From positions 124,001 through 188,000 of the forward strand of contig NZ_FOVF01000002.1 of the NCBI RefSeq assembly GCF_900115085.1: 64,000 bases of DNA. The letters are read 5' to 3'. Of the stretch, positions 27,268-36,563 are shown one piece after another. The translations under genes were made by a program, and so were the position numbers. How positions within the stretch are numbered: the first letter of the stretch is position 1; each line of letters begins with the position of its first letter. The notes beneath the pieces are model-generated. The model searched no databases and was not told the origin of the DNA. It was given only the letters and a program-made list of their open reading frames with translations. This DNA comes from Dokdonella immobilis (lineage in GTDB: Bacteria; Pseudomonadota; Gammaproteobacteria; Xanthomonadales; Rhodanobacteraceae).

Positions 27268-27804
27268 CCTCACCGACCTCGATACACGCGATTCATAGAA
27301 GCGCAGCGTCGCGGAAACGGTCGTCGCTTATCGAGGTTTGGCTCACGAAACGACAGATCGGGGCCCCCGCTCGAGCGTTCGTCCGCGCCGATCGACGGAC
27401 AGGCGAGGGCAAGTGGCGGAAGCCGTTCCGCGAGGTCCGCCCGCTTGATCCGGCCATCTGCGTGCACCCGGATCCGCTTGCTCCACCGGTATACGCGGAG
27501 CCGACCGGTCGCTCCTGCACGCAGCCTAGCCAACCCGGATACTCACTCTGGCGGGGGGAGGGTCGCACCAACGTGTGAACTGTCCTGGCCTGGTTTCGCG
27601 TGCCGGACCCGCCTTGGAGAATACAAACTGCGGATGACTCGCAGCGGCGGCGCGAATCCCGCCGCCGACGGCGAAAAGCCTGGCGGCACGCCACGCGCCT
27701 TGTGTCTGCCGCGGCCGGTGCCGAAAGACGGTCCACGGAACTGGCCCCACGGCTGCTGGATGGTTCGGACCATCGGTGTCGGCGGAAACCGATCCGGGAA
27801 AATA
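27268..27804. other. intergenic region upstream of metalloprotease gene
   Basis: ~540 bases without a recognisable gene on either strand. It should contain the protease promoter; no consensus -35/-10 pair stands out. Confidence 0.35.
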
Positions 27805-27828
27805 GAAGGGCGCCTTTCGGCGCCCTTC
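27805..27828 (-). terminator. strong hairpin terminator of the remnant secreted-protein frame
   Basis: Perfect 10-bp stem GAAGGGCGCC-GAAA-GGCGCCCTTC followed on the minus strand by TATTTTC; on the plus strand it is followed by AAAAAAA. It lies just past the recognisable end of the remnant ORF at 27830-28234. Confidence 0.7.
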
Positions 27829-27829
27829 A

Positions 27830-28234
27830 AAAAAACCGTCGCCGCACGAAGCGGACGACACAATCGCCGGATATTGCGGCGTACAAGTCGGCGGGGTGTT
27901 GGTATCGCCGAATGTCAGGTCATCGACCTCCATCGTGTTGCCGGCCGTCGTGGAGGTTGCAGCCGTCTGTTTTGCGACCACGTTGCCGATATACACCGAG
28001 GAAACCGCATTCGCTCCGTTGTAGATGGGTGCGAGCTCGACATCGAGGTGCCGTTGAGCAGGAGCCATGGCGGGCGAATACAGTGACCTCGTGACCGGCT
28101 CCGGATGCGCGGCCAGGACCCATGTTCCTGCGACTTCAGACCTTGCCGTATTCCGCCTGACTACGTTGCCGGGGTGGGCGGCACGGGCTTGATCACGAGC
28201 GACCGCCCCCGCAACGTGCGGGGGCGGTCAGGGT
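27830..28234 (-). pseudogene. C-terminal remnant of an exported protein
   Basis: The minus-strand frame lacks a start but reads as plausible protein: AGTWVLAAHPEPVTRSLYSP, then HLDVELAPIYNGANAVSSVY, IGNVVAKQTAATST and NTMEVDDLTFGDT, rich in small and polar residues as in extracellular beta domains. It is cut off upstream by a TGA and by a hairpin at 28201 and ends near a strong terminator. It looks like the tail of a larger secreted protein whose 5' part has been lost. Family not recognised. Confidence 0.4.
28201..28229. terminator. 13-bp perfect hairpin downstream of the exported-protein gene
   Basis: GACCGCCCCCGCA and its exact complement enclose a 3-base loop, 17 bases past the stop at 28246. 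There is no T-run on either side, so it may act as an mRNA-stabilising hairpin or a Rho-type end rather than a classic intrinsic terminator. Confidence 0.5.
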
Positions 28235-28245
28235 CCGTTGGCGAC

Positions 28246-29085
28246 TTAGCGATAGCGGCCCGGCGGATCCGGGACGAAGCCGTTCGGAAACGGCTCCGGT
28301 TCGCGGCTGGCCAGTGGACGGCGCGGAATGATGCCGCGGGCGGCCAGGTTGCGGTAGCTGTCGTACCAGATCGCCACGGTTTCGGCCGGTCGAGCGCTGG
28401 CCCGTTCGAAGCGCGTCGTGCCGACCTGCGACCATTCGCGTTCGCCATGGCCGGTGCCAAGCCGCTCGCGCCGTGGCTGACTTTGCGCTATCGCGTCGGC
28501 CGAGCGCGACTTCGAGGCCATGCCGGCGGCCGGCGCCTCATTCGCGGCAGCAGCTTCCGCCGATTCGGAATCCTTGGCCCATGGACGGGTAGCCGGCGGA
28601 GCGGACGGCGGCGTGCGGTTGTCACGCTCCTCGGCGATCCAGCGCTGGCTGCGTTCGGTGAACACGGCCACGCCGATCACGCCGACGTTCATCGGGCGCC
28701 CGGTCTGGGCCGCATAGCTGTCCGGCAATGCGGTGAAATTGAACTGGGCGATCTCGTTGAGGTTCTTGCGCCAGCCGTTGATCTCGGTCGATTCCCAGGG
28801 GCCGAGCACGTAGCCGCTCTGGTTGGCGTTGGCAGTTTCACCGCTGACCGCGTTGACACCATCGACCGAAAGCACGGCCAGCACCCGGCCGCCGGTCCGG
28901 TTGACCAGGCGCACGGCGTAGCGATGACCTGGCTTGCCGGCGACGTACAGGCGACCGTCGCTCATGTAGGTGCGCAGGGTCGTTCCGGTGTCGCGGTCGA
29001 CCACGTCGAGATCGAGCAGGTTGCCGGCAAAGGCCGGCGAGGCGGCGCTCAGGGCAAGCAAGGCAGAACAGAGCAGGGCACGCAT
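28246..29085 (-). CDS. conserved exported protein of unknown function
   Basis: A 279-residue protein with a signal peptide (MRALLCSALLALSAASPAFA) and an N-terminal beta-rich domain of ~130 residues (LDVVDRDTGTTLRTYMSDGR, YAVRLVNRTGGRVLAVLSVD, GVNAV, NVGVIGVAVFTE). Then comes a low-complexity A/P/S/E linker and a basic C-terminus with AIWYDSYRNLAARGIIPR. The N-terminal pattern resembles uncharacterised exported proteins of Xanthomonadaceae, but I cannot name the family. AGGAG nine bases before ATG 29085 supports the start. Divergent from trpS by 185 bp. Confidence 0.65.
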   Translation of the reverse strand: MRALLCSALLALSAASPAFAGNLLDLDVVDRDTGTTLRTYMSDGRLYVAGKPGHRYAVRLVNRTGGRVLAVLSVDGVNAVSGETANANQSGYVLGPWESTEINGWRKNLNEIAQFNFTALPDSYAAQTGRPMNVGVIGVAVFTERSQRWIAEERDNRTPPSAPPATRPWAKDSESAEAAAANEAPAAGMASKSRSADAIAQSQPRRERLGTGHGEREWSQVGTTRFERASARPAETVAIWYDSYRNLAARGIIPRRPLASREPEPFPNGFVPDPPGRYR

Positions 29086-29270
29086 GGGGCAACTCCTGTT
29101 GCGGGTGGGTGAAGGGTTCAACGTGGGCCTGGAGCCGCCGGGGTTGGTCCGCTCCGACCTGTTTGGCTGCGGTTTATGTCGGCGGCGGCCCCGCTCAGGG
29201 CTGCGCCAAGCGGATGCAGCGCCCGGATTCGCTAGACTGGGCGACCTGATTCACCGTCCCGACCTGGAAA

Positions 29271-30635
29271 ATGACCGACAAGATACGCACCCTGACCGGC
29301 ATCACCACGACCGGCACCCCGCACCTCGGCAACTACGTCGGGGCGATCCGGCCGGCCATCGAGGCCAGCCGCCGCGACGACGTCGAGTCGTTCTATTTCC
29401 TCGCCGACTACCACGCCCTGATCAAGTGCGAGGATCCGGCCCGCATCGCCCAATCGCGCCTCGAGATCGCCGCGACCTGGCTGGCCCTCGGCCTCGATAC
29501 GGACCGGGCTTTCTTCTATCGTCAGTCCGATATCCCCGAGATACCCGAGCTGACCTGGCTGCTGACCTGCGTCACCGCGAAGGGGCTGTTGAACCGGGCG
29601 CACGCCTACAAGGCCGCGGTCGATCGCAATGTCGCAGACAATGAGGACGGCGATGCCGGCGTCACGGCCGGCCTGTTCATGTACCCGGTGCTGATGGCCG
29701 CCGACATCCTGATCTTCAATGCGCATCGCGTCCCGGTCGGCCGCGACCAGGTCCAGCACATCGAGATGGCCCGTGACATTGGCCAGCGTTTCAATCATCT
29801 CTACGGTGGCGCCTTTCGGGCGGTCACGGGATCAAAGGACGATCCGTTCGTCCTGCCGGAAGCGGTCACCGACGACAACGTGGCAACCTTGCCCGGCCTC
29901 GACGGGCGCAAGATGTCCAAGAGCTACAACAACACGATTCCGTTGTGGTTGCCGGCGAAGCAGATGAAGAAGGCCATCCTCGGCATCGTCACTGATTCGC
30001 GCGCGCCCGGTGAAGCCAAGGATCCCGAGGGATCGAATGTGTTCGCCCTCTATCAGGCATTCGCTACTGAGGACGAAACCTGGTCGATGCGTGAGGCATT
30101 CGCGGATGGTATCGGCTGGGGCGACGCCAAGCAGAAACTGTTCGAGCGCATTGACTGCGAGCTCGCAGAGTCCAGGGAGCGATACAACGATCTCATGGCT
30201 CGGCCGCACGACATCGAGACGATTCTCCGTGACGGGGCACGAAAGGCGCGCGAACGTAGCGTGCCCCTGCTTCGTGCTTTGCGGGAAGCCGTGGGCCTAG
30301 GCAGCGAGCAACCGTTCGGTGCGCGTGTCCCGAAAGGCGAAATCTCCAGTCCCAAGGCGTTGCCACAATGGAAGCGATACGTCGAAAGTGGATTGCACTT
30401 TGCGAAGCTGGTCGATTCCGAGGGAAACCTGCTTTTCCAGAGCAAGGGACTCGCTGATGCGCGGCAGGCCAGCGCCATCGTGGACGTTGTGATGAGCTAT
30501 GCGTCGCGCCCGAATTTCGACGGCATCGCGCCTGAGCATGTTGAATTCAGTGGCGATACAGAGCGAATTGCCGAGGCTGTGCGCCTGATCGCAGCGGCGA
30601 AAGAAGAGAAGAAGCGAAGGAACACCCAGTCTTAG
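29271..30635 (+). CDS. trpS: tryptophanyl-tRNA synthetase with C-terminal extension
   Basis: A 454-residue class I synthetase charging tRNA-Trp. HIGH-like motif TPHLGNYVG, tryptophan-pocket [17 protein letters not shown] and KMSKS in [15 protein letters not shown]. Typical bacterial TrpS has ~330 residues. Here ~100 extra residues follow ([36 protein letters not shown]), an extension I associate with xanthomonad-type TrpS. Codon use in the last third looks less GC-biased than the start of the gene. No trp operon genes are near. Confidence 0.95.
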   Translation: MTDKIRTLTGITTTGTPHLGNYVGAIRPAIEASRRDDVESFYFLADYHALIKCEDPARIAQSRLEIAATWLALGLDTDRAFFYRQSDIPEIPELTWLLTCVTAKGLLNRAHAYKAAVDRNVADNEDGDAGVTAGLFMYPVLMAADILIFNAHRVPVGRDQVQHIEMARDIGQRFNHLYGGAFRAVTGSKDDPFVLPEAVTDDNVATLPGLDGRKMSKSYNNTIPLWLPAKQMKKAILGIVTDSRAPGEAKDPEGSNVFALYQAFATEDETWSMREAFADGIGWGDAKQKLFERIDCELAESRERYNDLMARPHDIETILRDGARKARERSVPLLRALREAVGLGSEQPFGARVPKGEISSPKALPQWKRYVESGLHFAKLVDSEGNLLFQSKGLADARQASAIVDVVMSYASRPNFDGIAPEHVEFSGDTERIAEAVRLIAAAKEEKKRRNTQS

Positions 30636-30857
30636 CGTCAATGGTTGGATCGATCGACGAAGTCCGGATACGCATCTCGAGAGTAATTACGCTTATGGAA
30701 CAGGGGTCACGGATTTGATCAGGCTCACCTGCCGGAGTCGGTAGCGACCGAACAGCTCTGCCATTTGCGGCGCGTTCGAGCGCCGCTGCCGACGCTTGCC
30801 GATGTTGAGGGCAGAGGTGGGCGAAGAGGGCCGCGAGCGACTGACGGGGGGTGGTAC

Positions 30858-31781
30858 ATGTCTTCCATTGATACGGGATGCGCGATGCCAGAGAACGCTC
30901 GCCGCGTCATTGCGCTGATCGCGCTCGCGTTCGGCCAGTCAGCGTTTGCCATGAATGTCGGCGTGCTGCCATCCTGGGTCTGCGCCCATCCCGATGCGCT
31001 GTTCGTGAACGGCTTCCAGTCGGCAACGGCCATAACCCGGCTACCCTCGAACGGCAGTGGCGGGGCGACCGGCAGCATTGCGCGGGCGATCAATGTCCCC
31101 GGATACGGAACGCATACCGTGTACCTCTCCGTTCCCGCGTCCTATTCGCCGGCGCATCCGGTGCCGCTGGTCCTCGCTCTGCACGGTCAGGCCGGCCCGG
31201 GCCAGGGCGATGCCGCGGCGCAGACGGCACGCAACACCTGGGCTCCGATCGCCAGCGCAAACGGGTTCATCGTCATCGCGCCGATCGGTACAGAGGCGCT
31301 CGGCGGTTGGACACCGCCGCCACCGAATCCAAGCGACTACGACATCTTTGCCGCGGCCATTGCCGACGCCGAGGCGGCCTACAACATCGACCGGACCCGA
31401 CGCGTCGGCTGGGGATTCTCGGCCGGCGGACATGTCATGTATGACATCGTCTTCAACGATTTCGGCGCGCCGGTCTCGATCGACACGTTTGCCGCTTTCG
31501 CGGTCAGCGCCGGTGCGCTGAGTTCGTTCGCCTGCGGCAGTCCTGCCGAGTGCGATGCGATCGTTGCCGCGGCGCCACGCCACATTCCGATCGACATCCA
31601 TGTCGGCAACGGCGACCCATTGGCAAACTCCGCAATCAGCGACTACAACCGGTTCCGGGACCACGGCTGGGTCCGCTACAGCGATCTCTGGTTCACCCTG
31701 TTCGTCGGCACCCACAACTATACGACGCCGCAACTCGGGGAGATCTGGTCACATCTGTGCCCGTTTCAGGCCTTGCCCTGA
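30858..31781 (+). CDS. exported alpha/beta-hydrolase esterase (PHB depolymerase/LpqC-like)
   Basis: About 307 residues. A hydrophobic signal segment (RRVIALIALAFGQSAFA) is followed by DALFVNGFQ and a catalytic domain: VPLVLALHGQAGPGQG (oxyanion region), the nucleophile in GFSAGGHVMYD (GxSxG), an acidic VGNGDPL and a final histidine in THNYTT. This resembles the polyhydroxybutyrate depolymerase/feruloyl esterase superfamily. The natural ester is unknown. ATG 30858 is preceded by a G-rich GGGGGTGG; ATG 30885 would start right at the signal peptide. The LFVNGFQ motif recalls the C-terminus of the metalloprotease at 25933. Confidence 0.75.
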   Translation: MSSIDTGCAMPENARRVIALIALAFGQSAFAMNVGVLPSWVCAHPDALFVNGFQSATAITRLPSNGSGGATGSIARAINVPGYGTHTVYLSVPASYSPAHPVPLVLALHGQAGPGQGDAAAQTARNTWAPIASANGFIVIAPIGTEALGGWTPPPPNPSDYDIFAAAIADAEAAYNIDRTRRVGWGFSAGGHVMYDIVFNDFGAPVSIDTFAAFAVSAGALSSFACGSPAECDAIVAAAPRHIPIDIHVGNGDPLANSAISDYNRFRDHGWVRYSDLWFTLFVGTHNYTTPQLGEIWSHLCPFQALP

Positions 31782-31812
31782 GCACGCCGGTGGGCCGAGC
31801 GGAGTGATCGGT

Positions 31813-32799
31813 TCAGGCCGCCAGAGGCTGACCTTCGGCGAGACGGTCGAAATAGTCGCGGGTCAGGCGCATTTGGGTCGCGGCGCAATCGGTGCCATTG
31901 ACGACCGTGCGGAATGCGGCGTTTTCGGCCCGATCCTTCGCGTACCAGCCGAGATGCTTGCGCGCGATGCGAACGCCGGCTTGTTCGCCGTATAAAGCGT
32001 ACAGCGCTTCGAGATGGCCGATCAGGATGTCGCGCACCGCGGCGGGCGATGGCGCAGCGAGGTGTTCGCCGGTGCGCAGGAAATGCGCGATTTCGCCGAA
32101 AATCCATGGTCGTCCCTGCGCCGCACGTCCGATCATGACCGCGTCGGCGCCGGTCCGCGCGAGGACCTGCGCGGCCTTTTGCGGCGAGTCGATGTCGCCA
32201 TTGGCCATCAGCGGAATCCGGATCGCATCACGGATCGCCGCGATCGTCTCGTATTCGGCCTCGCCCTGGTAAAGGTCGGCGCGGGTGCGCCCGTGCACGG
32301 CCAGGGCGGCGATACCGGCATCCTCGGCGATGCGCGCGATGGCGACGCCATTGCGGTTGTCGCGGTTCCAGCCGGTGCGGATCTTCAGCGTAACCGGCAC
32401 CTCGACGGCCTTGACCACCGCGGCGACGATGCGGGCGACGAGCCCTTCGTCCTGCAACAGGGCCGAGCCTGAATAGACGTTGCAGACCTTTTTCGCCGGG
32501 CAGCCCATATTGATGTCGATGATCTGCGCACCGAGACCGACGTTGTAGCGAGCCGCCTCGGCCAGCATCTGTGGGTCGTAGCCGGCGATCTGCACGCTGA
32601 TCGGATCGGGCTCGCCGGCATGGTCGGCACGCCGCTGCGACTTCGCCGTGTGCCACAGGCGTGGATCAGCCGTCGTCATTTCGGATACGGCCAGACCCGC
32701 GCCGAGTCGCTTGCACAACTGGCGGAACGGCTTGTCGGTGACCCCGGCCATCGGCGCGAGGACGACGGGTGGGTCGATCTGGAAGGATCCGATGCGCAT
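31813..32799 (-). CDS. dusB: tRNA-dihydrouridine synthase B
   Basis: A 329-residue flavoenzyme reducing uridine to dihydrouridine in tRNA D-loops (U17 in E. coli). N-terminal VLAPMAGVTDKPFRQLCKRL, the catalytic cysteine in IIDINMGCPAKKVCNV, FMN-binding VTLKIRTGW, AVHGRTR and MANGDIDSPQKA, and MIGRAAQGRPWIF are all present. ATG 32799 begins at MRIGSFQI; the upstream frame is not conserved. In many gammaproteobacteria dusB is followed by fis; here fis is absent downstream. Confidence 0.95.
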   Translation of the reverse strand: MRIGSFQIDPPVVLAPMAGVTDKPFRQLCKRLGAGLAVSEMTTADPRLWHTAKSQRRADHAGEPDPISVQIAGYDPQMLAEAARYNVGLGAQIIDINMGCPAKKVCNVYSGSALLQDEGLVARIVAAVVKAVEVPVTLKIRTGWNRDNRNGVAIARIAEDAGIAALAVHGRTRADLYQGEAEYETIAAIRDAIRIPLMANGDIDSPQKAAQVLARTGADAVMIGRAAQGRPWIFGEIAHFLRTGEHLAAPSPAAVRDILIGHLEALYALYGEQAGVRIARKHLGWYAKDRAENAAFRTVVNGTDCAATQMRLTRDYFDRLAEGQPLAA

Positions 32800-32993
32800 G
32801 GCCCGCCATTTTAGCCGGAGATCGCCCCAGGCCGCAGCGCACCGGGTCGCGCGGCAATCGGCCACGGGGGTTGCGGGCCGGGGTCGCCTGCTAAACTTCG
32901 ATGGCCCCCGCTGCCGTTCCAGAACCGCTTGAACCCGAATCCGCGCCGAAATCCAGGAACCTTTTGCCGGCGCCCGTTGCAGCGGGTGCGCTG

Positions 32994-33656
32994 ATGGAGC
33001 TGCTCAACACCCTGATCGGCTTCTTCACCGAGAACGGCTATGTCGCCGTCCTCATCGTGCTGATGATCTGCGGATTCGGCTTGCCGATTCCGGAGGACAT
33101 CACCCTGGTCGCGGGGGGCGTCATCGCCGGTCTCGGTTATGCGAACGTGCATGTCATGGTCGCGGTTGGCATTACCGGTGTCCTCGCCGGGGATGCGATC
33201 ATGTTCGTCATCGGTCGCGTGTTCGGCGAACGTGCGCTGCGCGTACGCTGGGTGGCCTATCTGCTGACCCCGCGCCGCTATGCCCTGGTCCAGGCGAAAT
33301 TCAGTCGTTATGGCAATCGCCTGATGTTCGTAGCGCGCTTCCTGCCTGGATTGCGCTCCCCGATCTTCCTGACCGCGGGGATGACCCGACGGGTATCGTT
33401 CCTGCGCTTTTTCCTGCTCGATGGTTTCGCCGCTCTTATCAGCGTGCCGGTCTGGGTCTATCTGGGCTACTACGGGGCGCAGAACCACGAATGGCTGCTG
33501 ACCTGGCTAGGTCGCGGCAAGGTGATCCTGTCCATCGTGGCCTTCGTCGTCGTGATGCTTGTCGTGCGCTACTTCTGGCGACGCTCGGCGCGCATGCGTG
33601 CGCTGATGCACATTCGCGATCGCCGGCGCCGGCGATCGCGCCTCTCCGGGCCCTGA
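32994..33656 (+). CDS. DedA-family inner-membrane protein
   Basis: About 220 residues with several hydrophobic segments: GYVAVLIVLMICGFGLPIPED, VMVAVGITGVLAGDAIMFVIG, FFLLDGFAALISVPVWVYLGY and VILSIVAFVVVMLVVRYFW. The DedA/SNARE-associated signature is GFGLPIPEDITLVAGG and the FGRYGxRxxFxxRFxPGxR-like FSRYGNRLMFVARFLPGLR. DedA proteins act in undecaprenyl-phosphate or phospholipid flipping and membrane homeostasis. ATG 32994 is preferred because family members start near the first helix; ATG 32901 would add 31 uncommon Pro/Ala-rich residues. A strongly basic tail ends the protein. Confidence 0.88.
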   Translation: MELLNTLIGFFTENGYVAVLIVLMICGFGLPIPEDITLVAGGVIAGLGYANVHVMVAVGITGVLAGDAIMFVIGRVFGERALRVRWVAYLLTPRRYALVQAKFSRYGNRLMFVARFLPGLRSPIFLTAGMTRRVSFLRFFLLDGFAALISVPVWVYLGYYGAQNHEWLLTWLGRGKVILSIVAFVVVMLVVRYFWRRSARMRALMHIRDRRRRRSRLSGP

Positions 33657-33674
33657 GCCGCGCTCTGCCGCCGT

Positions 33675-34673
33675 TCAATCCGCACCGAATCGATCGTGCA
33701 CTTCGGAGAGGGTCGGCATGGCCAGCGAGGCGCCGATCTTCTCGGTGCTGAGGGCAGCGACGCGATTGGCGTGGACCACCGCATCGCGGAACGTCCCGGC
33801 CTCGGGATCTGCGAGTGCGGCGGCCAGTGCGCCGTTGAACGCATCGCCGGCGCCGACGGTGTCGATCGCGCGCACCCTTTCGGCAGGGATCCGGTAATGG
33901 CTGCCGGCTTCGAAGCGCGCCCCGGCGCCGTGCGAGACGAAACAGCCGGCCGCGCCGAGCGTGATCACGACGCTGCCAACATCGAGCCGGCGGCACAGTG
34001 CATGCAGCTGCTCGTCGGCCTGGGTGGCAAGGCCCGAGTGATCGACCTTCTCGCCGCTGATCCGCTCGAGCAAGAGGGCGAATTCGAGTTCATTGGGCGT
34101 GATCAGGTCGCACAGAGCAAGCAGGCCTGCGTCGATGTCGGCGTGCACCGGAGCCGGGTTGAGCAGGGTCACCAGACCGTGTCGCCGGCCGAGGGCCAGC
34201 GCCGCGCGCACCGTGTCAAGGGAGTTTTCCAGTTGTGCGAGAAGGACGCGGGCGCCTGAAAACGACGCTACATGGGCCTGCAGGAAGTCGACCTCGAGCA
34301 ACTCGTTGGCAGCCAGGTTGACGAGGATGCGATTGGCGCCGTCGGCGTCGACGACGATGCTGGCGGCAGCCGTCGGGGTGCCTGTGCAGATCTGCCACCG
34401 GCAGTCCAGGCCCTCCTGCTCGGCGAACGCCCGCGCGGCTTGCGCCAGAGCGTCGTCACCGAGGGCGCCGATGAAGACGACCTCTCCCCCCTGACGCCGG
34501 CAGGCCACCGCCTGGTTGAATCCCTTGCCGCCAGGACCGGTGCTGAAGCCGAGGGCCCGGCGCGTTTCGCCGGTCTCCGGGAAGCGGTCGGTCAGCCAGA
34601 CATGATCGTGCACGTAGCTGCCGACGACGACGGTCGAAAAATGTAGGTTGTTTGAGGAACCGGGGCTGTCCAT
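33675..34673 (-). CDS. PfkB-family carbohydrate kinase (ribokinase-like)
   Basis: A 332-residue kinase. PfkB signature 1 is seen as GPGGKGFNQAVACRRQGG, a ribokinase-type GGKGxNQA motif, and signature 2 as DTVGAGDAFNGALAAAL with the catalytic Asp. A substrate-side TPNELEFALLLE and nucleotide ITLGAAGC are present. These fit D-ribose phosphorylation to ribose-5-phosphate. No ribose transporter or rbsD is nearby, and related sugar/nucleoside kinases share the motifs, so no symbol is assigned. ATG 34673 begins MDSPGSSN; the longer frame to 34757 is unlikely. Confidence 0.85.
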   Translation of the reverse strand: MDSPGSSNNLHFSTVVVGSYVHDHVWLTDRFPETGETRRALGFSTGPGGKGFNQAVACRRQGGEVVFIGALGDDALAQAARAFAEQEGLDCRWQICTGTPTAAASIVVDADGANRILVNLAANELLEVDFLQAHVASFSGARVLLAQLENSLDTVRAALALGRRHGLVTLLNPAPVHADIDAGLLALCDLITPNELEFALLLERISGEKVDHSGLATQADEQLHALCRRLDVGSVVITLGAAGCFVSHGAGARFEAGSHYRIPAERVRAIDTVGAGDAFNGALAAALADPEAGTFRDAVVHANRVAALSTEKIGASLAMPTLSEVHDRFGAD

Positions 34674-34793
34674 CGTCTCGTGTTGTGTGGCAGGAATCGA
34701 CTTCAAGTATACGGGCGTCGTATCGTCGCGGCGGCCCAGGCCAACGGGCCCGGACAAGGCCTCGCGGCAGGGCGGGCGCGGTTGCGCGAGCGA

Positions 34794-35228
34794 CTACTGG
34801 CCGACGATCTCGGGCTTCATCGGACCGAACAGGCCGAGCACCTGCTCCTGCGTCGAAGCAGCGAGCGCGACTTCATTCATGGCTGCAACGAGGTCCTCGA
34901 CGAAGGCATTGAAGTCCTCGTCGATGAGGTTCATGCCCGAGTGCGCTTCTTCCATGCTGCGGCCGGTGTAGACGCAGGGTCCGCCGCTCGCGGCACAGAT
35001 CTGCTCGATCAGCAGGCGGCGCAGGTCGGCCAGGTCGGTATTCTCGAAAAACAGGTTGATGCGCAGGTCGGCGTGGACCCTGGCCAGGCTCGCATCGACC
35101 AGTCGCTCGATTCCCGGCGTGCCTCCGAGCGAGCGGTACAGGGCGTCGGATGGCGGCGCCGGCGATGGTGGTGCCGAGGCACATCCGCCGACTATTGCGG
35201 CGAGCATCACGGATAGAAGGCGTTTCAT
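34794..35228 (-). CDS. lipoprotein-anchored group I truncated hemoglobin
   Basis: A 144-residue protein with a lipoprotein signal (MKRLLSVMLAAIVGGCAS, lipobox VGGC) followed by a group I truncated globin: LYRSLGGTPGIERLVDASL, NLFFENTDLADLRRLL, then GGPCVYTGRSMEEAHSGMNL, where the H of EAH is the proximal heme ligand, and DFNAFVEDLVAAM. Truncated globins bind O2 or NO. A lipidated, periplasm-facing form is less common than the cytosolic one and suggests NO detoxification or electron transfer at the envelope; inference. ATG 35228 gives a complete lipoprotein signal. Confidence 0.88.
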   Translation of the reverse strand: MKRLLSVMLAAIVGGCASAPPSPAPPSDALYRSLGGTPGIERLVDASLARVHADLRINLFFENTDLADLRRLLIEQICAASGGPCVYTGRSMEEAHSGMNLIDEDFNAFVEDLVAAMNEVALAASTQEQVLGLFGPMKPEIVGQ

Positions 35229-35385
35229 CGAAACCTCCCGCGCGGGACGCGACCCTCGGTCGGTCACTGACGTTCACTATCGTCCAAACATGGGCGGTTT
35301 GCCAACGGCTCCGGGCCCATCGAACTCGCGACCGGTATCGTCCTCTATAGTGGCGGGCGCGCCAGCGCCCTGACGAGGATGAGCG

Positions 35386-36297
35386 ATGCCGGTCGTTTCG
35401 ACCTTTGCCCTGATTCTGGCCCTGATCGCCATCGGGCGGGTCCTGCACTGGCGGGGCTGGGTGCCCGGCAACGCCGCCGATACGCTCAATCTCGTGGTGC
35501 TCTACGTCTGCCTACCGGCGGCCATCCTCCTGTACGCACCGCGCCTCGAATTCGAGCGCGAGCTGATTGGCCTGATTGCGATTCCGTGGATCATCCTGCT
35601 GGCGTCGATCGTGCTGGTCCTGCCGCTGGCCAGGCAGGTGTCGCTTCCGCGCGAGGTCACGGCCAATCTGTTGCTGCAGATCCCTCTCGGCAACACGTCC
35701 TTCATCGGCTATGCACTGATACCGGTTCTGGTCGGTGCGGATTCGCTGCGCTATGCCGTGGTCTATGACCAGCTCGGTTCATTCCTGATCCTGGCCAGTT
35801 GGGGATTGTTCGTCGTTGCCTTGTACGGTGGCGGCGCACGCCCGAGGTTGTCGACCATTGCCCGCCGGGTGCTGGTCTTTCCGCCGTTCATTGCCCTGGT
35901 CGTGGCCCTGACCGTGATGCCGGCCGATCCACCGGAGGTTCTCGGCCATGGCTTGCGCCTGCTCGCCGATGCGTTGCTGCCGATCGTCGTGCTCGCCCTC
36001 GGCATGCAACTGCGGCTGCGGCTTCCACGCCATCATGTTCTGCCCTTGGCGTTCGGATTGAGCGCAAAATTGCTGCTGATGCCGGCGCTCGCCTGGGCGC
36101 TGTGCCGTCTATTTGGACTCTCACCGGAACTGACCCTGGTCGCCGTCTACCTGACCGCAATGCCGCCGATGATGACCTCGGGCGCCTTGCTCGCGAGCGC
36201 CGGTCTTGCGCCGGAACTGGCTGCGGCCCTGATTGGCTACGGGACCTTGTTCTCGATGGCGACCTTGCCGGCCTGGCACGCCATTCTCGGTCATTGA
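35386..36297 (+). CDS. AEC-family transporter (auxin efflux carrier fold)
   Basis: A 303-residue inner-membrane protein with about ten hydrophobic helices (FALILALIAIGRVLHWRGW, LVVLYVCLPAAILLY, WIILLASIVLVLPLA, GNTSFIGYALIPVLVG, LLPIVVLALGMQL, AVYLTAMPPMMTSGALL). The GNTSFIGYALI and MPPMMTSG blocks match AEC permeases (malonate/malate-type carriers). Substrate unknown; no metabolic neighbours point to one. Start ATG 35386 follows GACGAGGATGAGCG. Divergent from the truncated globin gene by 157 bp. Confidence 0.88.
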   Translation: MPVVSTFALILALIAIGRVLHWRGWVPGNAADTLNLVVLYVCLPAAILLYAPRLEFERELIGLIAIPWIILLASIVLVLPLARQVSLPREVTANLLLQIPLGNTSFIGYALIPVLVGADSLRYAVVYDQLGSFLILASWGLFVVALYGGGARPRLSTIARRVLVFPPFIALVVALTVMPADPPEVLGHGLRLLADALLPIVVLALGMQLRLRLPRHHVLPLAFGLSAKLLLMPALAWALCRLFGLSPELTLVAVYLTAMPPMMTSGALLASAGLAPELAAALIGYGTLFSMATLPAWHAILGH

Positions 36298-36563
36298 GCC
36301 GTGCTCCATGTGCGGGAAACATTTGTCCCGGAGGCAGGCAGCCAGCGCGCAGACAGGCCGGAAGTCGGCTGTCGCCGGCAAGCTGGCCGGAGCGATCGGG
36401 ACAGATCGCCTGCCGATCACGGGGGGCAAGGCCATCCCCGAAAGGTGCCGGCCACATCTTTCGCTGGCGCACCCGTCATGCGGACGCGCCGCCGCCGTCG
36501 TTCAAGCCGGGTTGCGATCATTCGTGTAGCGTTCGCTGCAATGACCCGATCGGAGCCACCCTC

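Noticed and set aside
36312-36331. Imperfect palindrome CGGGAAACATTTGTCCCGG upstream of tspO
   Set aside because: Short, one mismatch, far (over 230 bases) from the tspO start and no promoter overlap seen; not enough to call an operator.
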